Shown: piece by piece, positions 6,165 through 9,829 of the stretch
Layout: each line of letters begins with the position of its first letter
Numbering within the stretch: the first letter of the stretch is position 1
Source of the DNA: JAVMKJ01 sp031732875
Lineage (GTDB): Bacteria; Pseudomonadota; Gammaproteobacteria; Competibacterales; Competibacteraceae
Assembly: GCA_031732875.1 (NCBI GenBank)
Contig: JAVMKL010000011.1
Location: 1 to 9,829, forward strand
Reading direction: 5' to 3'
Length of the DNA stretch: 9,829 bases
The notes under the pieces: generated by a model
Seen by the model: only the letters and a program-made list of their open reading frames with translations
Database searches by the model: none
Told to the model about the DNA's origin: nothing
Position numbers and translations under genes: made by a program

Positions 6165-7412
6165 TTATGGCGTGCCAGAGACCAGCCGCCACCCGATCCA
6201 TCCGGCACAAATCGCCAAGGTCGCCAGCGTCACCGGAATTCCCACCCGAGCGTGGGTTCGCCAGTCGATATCCAGGCCGTACCGGGCGGCCGCGTCCGCC
6301 ACGATCAGGTTGGCGATGCTGCCCACCAGCAGCAGGTTGCCGGCCAGGGTACTGGCCAGCGCCAGGATCGGCCCGGCCAACGGGTGAGTCGCTGCCGGCA
6401 ACAGCAGCATTACCGCCGGCACGTTGGAGACGAGGTTGCTGAGCAGCACCGCCGCCGCGAACAGCGGCCCCGGCTGTTCCAGCGGCGCCCCCGCCGCCGC
6501 CAGCGCGGTCACCGCCCCGGCCACCAGGCCAGTGTGCTGCAAGGCGTGGTTGACCACGAACAGACCGACGAACAACACCAGCAACTCCCAATCCACCAGT
6601 CCCAGCATGTGACGGGAATGCAGCTTGCGACTGGTGAGCAACACGCCCGCGCCGACCAGCGCCGCCGCCTCACGCGGCCAGTGGGTGAAGAGAAACACCC
6701 CGAGCAGCGCCGCCGCCACCGCCAGTCCCTTGGCAGTCTGCCAGGCATCGAAAGCGGGCTGATCGTCGGCCCGTCGCGCCGGGGCCGCGCCCGACTCGTC
6801 CGCCGGACTGCTCCAGCGCCCGCGGGTTTGCCACGCGATGATGCCCCAGGTCGCCAGCAGGCCGAGCAGCACCGGCCCTCCCGCCTCGAGAGCGTAGCCG
6901 CCAAAGGACAGCCGCAGAGTGGCGCCGATCAGCATGTTCTGGGGGTTGCCGATCAGAGTGGCGGCCGAACCGACGTTGGCCGCGCACGCCAGCGCCAGCA
7001 GGTATGGCATCGGGTTGAGGCCGCGCCGCCGGCAGGCGTCGACGAGCACCGGCGCGACCGCCAGGCAGACGATGTCGTTGCTGAACACCGCTGACAGCGC
7101 CGCCACGACGACGACCAGCGCGCCCAGCAACAGTGGCGGCGCCAGCGGCAGCGCCGCCAGCTTCAGAGTGACCCAGGCGTAGAAGCCGCCCAGGCGCAGT
7201 TGCGCCGACAATACCATGAAGGCGAACAACAGAATGAGCGTCGGCAAGTGCAGGGATCGCACCGCCGCCTCGGGGGTCGCGGCGCCGATTCCCACCAGCG
7301 CGATGGCGCCCAGCAGGGCGACGCCGGTGCGGTCGAGTTGCAGGAACGGCAACCCGCCGAGGATCATGCCGAGATAGACGACGAGGAAGATGATGACGAT
7401 GGCGGCGGTCAT
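6165..7412 (-). CDS. SLC13/ArsB-type anion permease (YbiR-like)
   Basis: A 415-residue inner-membrane protein with about 11-12 hydrophobic segments, a member of the ion transporter superfamily holding SLC13 (DASS), ArsB, NhaD and CitM. Two internally repeated signatures are visible: SNDIVCLAVAPVLV followed by NVGSAATLIGNPQNMLIG in the first half, and LLSNLVSNVPAVMLLLP followed by ASTLAGNLLLVGSIANLIV in the second. These match the paired hairpin-helix halves that bind anion and sodium. The substrate cannot be read from sequence; the overall pattern is closest to the uncharacterised E. coli YbiR type. Start at the ATG 7410-7412 (MTAAIVIIFLVVYLGM), which opens directly into the first membrane helix. 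The open frame extends another 73 codons upstream, but those overlap the divergent gene and look non-coding. No strong ribosome-binding site is visible. Confidence 0.9.
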   Translation of the reverse strand: MTAAIVIIFLVVYLGMILGGLPFLQLDRTGVALLGAIALVGIGAATPEAAVRSLHLPTLILLFAFMVLSAQLRLGGFYAWVTLKLAALPLAPPLLLGALVVVVAALSAVFSNDIVCLAVAPVLVDACRRRGLNPMPYLLALACAANVGSAATLIGNPQNMLIGATLRLSFGGYALEAGGPVLLGLLATWGIIAWQTRGRWSSPADESGAAPARRADDQPAFDAWQTAKGLAVAAALLGVFLFTHWPREAAALVGAGVLLTSRKLHSRHMLGLVDWELLVLFVGLFVVNHALQHTGLVAGAVTALAAAGAPLEQPGPLFAAAVLLSNLVSNVPAVMLLLPAATHPLAGPILALASTLAGNLLLVGSIANLIVADAAARYGLDIDWRTHARVGIPVTLATLAICAGWIGWRLVSGTP

Positions 7413-7452
7413 GGCGGTCGTGGGGAGTGAGACACGGCGGGAATCCACCGGC

Positions 7453-7480
7453 TTGAGGCGAAGGCGCGATTTGCTACAGT
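7453..7480 (+). promoter_or_regulatory. Candidate sigma-70 promoter
   Basis: TTGAGG at 7453-7458 and TACAGT at 7475-7480 are spaced by 16 bases, with TGC directly ahead of the -10 (extended -10). It lies 27 bases before the ATG at 7507 and in the divergent gap from the permease gene. Confidence 0.4.
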
Positions 7481-7506
7481 GTAGTCCCTCCACCCGGACC
7501 GCACCC

Positions 7507-7728
7507 ATGGCCCGACGCCCGTCCCGCGGCGAGATGGCGAGCCGCGAGGAAGCAAAATTCCATCTGACCCAATGCGGGGCGAGGAGTCTGGACCGCGACG
7601 GCGACGGGATTCCGCGCGCCAGCCCGTGCAAACCGCGAGCGGAGGCTCCTCATGCCCCCTTTAATGGAAACCCGCCAATGCGCCGTATCCGGCTGATCTA
7701 CTATATTCGCAATATGAAGGTCTCGTGA
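7507..7728 (+). CDS. Degenerate Excalibur-like calcium-binding domain ORF
   Basis: A 73-residue ORF whose first part, MASREEAKFHLTQCGARSLD followed by RDGDGIPRASPC, matches the Excalibur domain usually found at the C-terminus of exported nucleases and other surface proteins. Family members typically read SCEEAxFYLTQCG...LDxDGDGIPCESLC. The DxDGDG calcium loop (Asp29, Asp31, Asp33) and Cys23 are kept. Three positions that are Cys in the family pattern are Arg here (residues 7, 13 and 37), each encoded CGC, one transition from TGC. There is no signal peptide, no partner domain and no ribosome-binding site before the ATG, and residues 44-73 look unrelated. It is therefore probably a detached, decaying domain, although a plausible promoter lies ahead. 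The stop overlaps the GTG start of the protease gene (GTGA), so translation could be coupled. Confidence 0.6.
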   Translation: MARRPSRGEMASREEAKFHLTQCGARSLDRDGDGIPRASPCKPRAEAPHAPFNGNPPMRRIRLIYYIRNMKVS

Positions 7729-8876
7729 GGAACCTGCTCGTGACTTGGCTTTGGCGCGGATTCGTGAGGCATGTCGGCGGGCTTCGCCTGGGGTGGTTGG
7801 GCGGATTCGTTTGCGGGCCGGGCCTGGTCGCGCTGGTCTTGGGCATGCCCGCTTTCGCCGAAACGTACAAATATCAGGACGAACACGGACGCTGGCAGTA
7901 TACCGACCGGCCGCGACCCGGCCTCGGGCAACCGGCTGAAGTTCTGCCTGCCCCAGCCGCCAGTACCCGCTTGCCGCGGGATCTGAACGCCGGGCTGCGG
8001 GCCAAGTTCTCACCTCAAACCCCGATCCAGGAGGCGACACTGGCGACTGTTACGGTCAAAACTTCAATTGCGACCGGCTCCGGGTTTTTCATTTCCACCA
8101 CCGGCCACATCCTCACCAACAAGCATGTGGTCAAGCTCCCCGAGCAGGAACGCGAGGGAATCCACCAGACGTTCGGCGAAGCCGAGCAGGAACTCGAGCG
8201 CTACCGCAAGCGGCTGGCCTGGCGCGAGCAGGAACTGGAAGCCTATCGAAACGATCTCGCTCGCTACGAGACCTATCTTCGCACGTTGCCGGAGGGCGCG
8301 GAGAAAGCCGACAAACAGGCGTACTATCGGTCCAAGCAGGATCAGTACCAGACCTTGCAACAAGAATTGGCCGCCGACCGCCGCAAGTTCCAGGAAGTGG
8401 CGAGCACGGTGACTGCGAAGCGGCGCGAGATCGATTGGAAGCTGGCCGTGTCCGGCGCCGCCAGCACCTTTACCATCGTGCTCAAGGACGGCGCCGAACT
8501 GACCGCGACCCTGCTTGCGGTCAGCCAGGATCACGATCTGGCCCTGCTCAAAGTCGACCGGTACCAAACGCCCGCCTTGCGGCCGGCGGTGCCCCGCGAC
8601 GTCGCTCAAGGCACGCCGGTGTACGCCATCGGCTCGCCGGCGGGCCTGCGCGACTCGATCAGTGCCGGCGTGGTATCCGGCATCGGGCCCACCTTCATTC
8701 GCACCGACGCCAAAATCTATCCGGGCAACAGCGGCGGCCCCCTGGTCTTGGCCGACGGCCGGGTCGTCGGGATCAACACGATGAAGGAAATCACCGAGAA
8801 GTTCGAGGGGATCGGTTACGCTATCGACATCGGCACCGCGTTGCGAGAGTTTGCCGGCCAACTGCCGCGCGACTAG
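7725..8876 (+). CDS. Exported trypsin-like (S1C/DegP-type) serine protease with DUF4124 and coiled-coil insert
   Basis: A 383-residue predicted periplasmic serine endopeptidase. A long signal sequence ends at AFA-E (residues 43-46). DUF4124 follows (ETYKYQDEHGRWQYTDRP, 46-63), then a linker, then the chymotrypsin-fold protease with GSGFFIS (118-124), catalytic His134 (TNKHVV), Asp271 (HDLALLKVD) and Ser336 (GNSGGPLV). Between His and Asp lie about 100 residues, roughly 140-240, rich in Glu, Arg, Lys, Gln and Tyr (AEQELERYRKRLAWREQELE and similar), which should form a long coiled coil. Ordinary DegP-like enzymes have only a short segment there. There is no PDZ domain. The start is the GTG at 7725, preceded by GAAGG four bases upstream; a GTG at 7740 is also possible. 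The gene slightly overlaps the Excalibur-like ORF. No downstream partner in the same operon is evident. Confidence 0.93.
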   Translation: MRNLLVTWLWRGFVRHVGGLRLGWLGGFVCGPGLVALVLGMPAFAETYKYQDEHGRWQYTDRPRPGLGQPAEVLPAPAASTRLPRDLNAGLRAKFSPQTPIQEATLATVTVKTSIATGSGFFISTTGHILTNKHVVKLPEQEREGIHQTFGEAEQELERYRKRLAWREQELEAYRNDLARYETYLRTLPEGAEKADKQAYYRSKQDQYQTLQQELAADRRKFQEVASTVTAKRREIDWKLAVSGAASTFTIVLKDGAELTATLLAVSQDHDLALLKVDRYQTPALRPAVPRDVAQGTPVYAIGSPAGLRDSISAGVVSGIGPTFIRTDAKIYPGNSGGPLVLADGRVVGINTMKEITEKFEGIGYAIDIGTALREFAGQLPRD

Positions 8877-9040
8877 ACCGCCGCGTTCGTCGTCGGCAGA
8901 GGACCTGGCTCGGAATGGTCGGAAATTGCAGCAGGCGGTGAAGGCCGAGCGCTACCCCACCGCCTGCGGCTCCCCGTCCCGTTCCACGATCAGCCCGCTC
9001 CGCCACGCCCCGATCACGGGGAACCGGCCCTGCACCAGTC

Positions 9041-9160
9041 ATGGTGGACAAAATCGTGTCGATGAAACGCGAGAAAATGAGGGAAGCGTTCGGGCGCCTG
9101 GACGATGAGACGATGTTGCGCGTCAATCGCGCCCTGGCCGTCTGGCTGGGCGTGGCCTGA
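9041..9160 (+). pseudogene. MazF/PemK-type toxin, C-terminal remnant
   Basis: From the ATG at 9041 the frame gives MVDKIVSMKREKMREAFGRL, then DDETMLRVNRALAVWLGVA and stop. This matches the last part of MazF-family mRNA interferases (VMVDKI...GRLDxxTLxxVNRAL). A full toxin is about 105-115 residues, so roughly two thirds is missing. The frame is open for some distance upstream (GTGPAPVMVDK), but the expected N-terminal strands (a GxVWLV-like start and an RP(V/C)VVVS-like block) are not there. No antitoxin gene is visible. It fills part of the 383 bases between the protease and umuD-like genes. I see nothing convincing at 8877-9000 or 9161-9259. Confidence 0.65.
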
Positions 9161-9259
9161 GCGGCAATATCCAAATCCGATTCCTGGGGTCACGGTGATG
9201 GTGGTCGGCGTGGTGGGCGGCGGCCACCAGATGCGGCGTCCGCTGGTTCGGCGGCCCGA

Positions 9260-9739
9260 TCAGGATACCGGATTCCGCCCCGGCCACAGCCGGTGAATCA
9301 CCCAGCGCGCTACCCCGGCAATCGTTACCGCATCATCCAGCGGCCGGCCGGGGGCGGGCCCCACCGCTTGCACCCTCAACCGGCCTTCGGCATCGCGGCC
9401 CAGGTGGGTGAGGACGAGCGCCCCGTCCACGATCATCAACGCCACGCTGCTGGCCAGCGGTGGCGTGGCCCGGTCCATCACCAGCAGATCGCCGTCGTGA
9501 ATGCCGGCCCCGACCAACGCGTCCCCCGCCACCCGCAGCAGGAACGTGCTTTCCGGGTTGCGAATGAGATGATCGTTGAGGTTGAGAGATTGCTCGACGT
9601 CGCCATTCGCCGGGGAGGGAAACCCGGCCAGCCAGGGCCAGCCGGGCATCGATTCGGCATCCCGCTCCTGATTCGAGCCCGGGTCCAGCCAGAGGGGTAA
9701 AGCGCGGAGAATGGGGCATTCGTCCAAGGTCGCCAGCAT
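9260..9739 (-). CDS. UmuD-like S24 protein lacking the Ser-Lys dyad
   Basis: A 159-residue relative of UmuD, the accessory subunit of error-prone DNA polymerase V, which normally cleaves itself to UmuD' on RecA filaments. Residues 37-70 (LAGFPSPANGDVEQSLNLND, then HLIRNPESTFLLRV) align closely with UmuD, including the Ala38-Gly39 cleavage site (Cys24-Gly25 in E. coli). The catalytic residues are gone: the SGDSM serine is Ala74 (AGDALVG), and the lysine of FTVKK falls at Thr111 (ALVLTHL, next residue His112). HDGDLLVMD is conserved. The start is the ATG at 9737-9739, with a strong GGAGG whose downstream edge touches the stop codon of the preceding S24 gene, five bases separating that stop from the ATG. 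No umuC follows. It may be a substrate cleaved in trans by the upstream protein, a non-cleavable dimer partner, or a decaying duplicate. Confidence 0.85.
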   Translation of the reverse strand: MLATLDECPILRALPLWLDPGSNQERDAESMPGWPWLAGFPSPANGDVEQSLNLNDHLIRNPESTFLLRVAGDALVGAGIHDGDLLVMDRATPPLASSVALMIVDGALVLTHLGRDAEGRLRVQAVGPAPGRPLDDAVTIAGVARWVIHRLWPGRNPVS

Positions 9740-9744
9740 GGAAA

Positions 9745-9829
9745 TTACCTCCGATAGTTGCGAACCAAACCGATCACCACCCCGAAGATCGCCAAACGCT
9801 CGCCGGGGCGCAGCACCGGATAGGCCGGA
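9745..9829 (-). CDS. S24 family (UmuD/LexA-like) protein, C-terminal end (cut by window edge)
   Basis: Reading leftward from the window edge, the minus frame gives PAYPVLRPGERLAIFGVVIG, then LVRNYRR and TAA at 9745-9747. The IFGVVIGLVR block matches the last strand of S24 peptidase domains (UmuD ends VFGVVIHVVKAMR), so a second UmuD- or LexA-like protein lies immediately upstream of the dyad-less copy and in the same operon. Its catalytic residues and N-terminus are outside the window, so I cannot tell a polymerase V subunit from a helix-turn-helix repressor. Confidence 0.72.
   Translation of the reverse strand, partial: PAYPVLRPGERLAIFGVVIGLVRNYRR

Noticed and set aside
7413..7631. N-terminal extension of the permease by 73 residues
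   Set aside because: It would overlap the divergent promoter and Excalibur-like ORF, contains no membrane-protein pattern, and the family begins at the ATG at 7412.
8064..8861. Long antisense ORF over the protease gene
   Set aside because: A shadow of the strongly supported protease frame (triad, signal peptide, DUF4124), with no motif of its own.
8958..9037. Minus-strand short frame reading GRFPVIGAWRSGLIVERDGE
   Set aside because: It looks protein-like, but it is bounded by stops on both sides, has no ATG and matches nothing I can name. It overlaps the possible MazF upstream region.
1..9829. CRISPR arrays, tRNA or rRNA genes
   Set aside because: No regularly spaced direct repeats, tRNA cloverleaf-like segments or rRNA sequence recognised on reading either strand.

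Overview
The window reads as chromosomal DNA of a GC-rich, insertion-sequence-rich gammaproteobacterium. The protein families (UvrB and UmuD relatives, a DUF4124 protease, DUF924, TIGR03118, an ECF sigma/zinc anti-sigma pair) and the many decayed transposases fit a Competibacteraceae/Chromatiales-like environmental lineage. This placement is inference from gene content only.

Layout. Positions 1-900 are a scrap heap. On the minus strand there is the start of an unknown gene cut by the window edge, preceded by a 20-codon ORF and a perfect palindrome. Next comes a mosaic of three broken genes: the 3' end of uvrB (minus), the middle of a Tn5-like IS4-family transposase (plus) and the 5' end of an IS1380-family transposase (minus). 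Positions 1031-3856 form a regulatory unit: an ECF sigma factor and a membrane-anchored ZAS-type anti-sigma factor (minus) diverge from a secreted TIGR03118 beta-propeller protein (plus). The divergent intergenic region carries two oppositely oriented copies of the box GGGAATAAA, one facing each gene, which suggests the sigma factor drives both itself and the secreted protein. The sigma gene has a frameshift in a (GC)6 tract; in the corrected frame its stop codon would overlap the anti-sigma start by one base.

Positions 3889-5289 are a second mobile-element patch: a 66-residue C-terminal remnant (minus) and a defective IS630-family element (4122-5287) with recognisable inverted repeats, TA flanks, two homopolymer frameshifts and an internal deletion. 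From 5416 come ordinary genes: a DUF924 protein (plus), an SLC13/ArsB-like anion permease (minus), a short Excalibur-like ORF whose cysteines are replaced by arginine (plus), and an exported trypsin-like protease with a DUF4124 N-terminus and a coiled-coil insert between catalytic His and Asp (plus). A MazF-toxin C-terminal remnant follows at 9041.

The right edge holds two tandem S24/UmuD-type genes on the minus strand: the C-terminal end of one, then a complete UmuD-like gene. The complete copy keeps the Ala-Gly cleavage site but has lost both residues of the Ser-Lys catalytic dyad, and no umuC follows it. I see no rRNA, tRNA or CRISPR array. I found no clearly new multi-gene defence or metabolic system. 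The most unusual items are the dyad-less UmuD pair, the sigma/anti-sigma/propeller unit with its paired promoters, and the protease with the coiled-coil insert.
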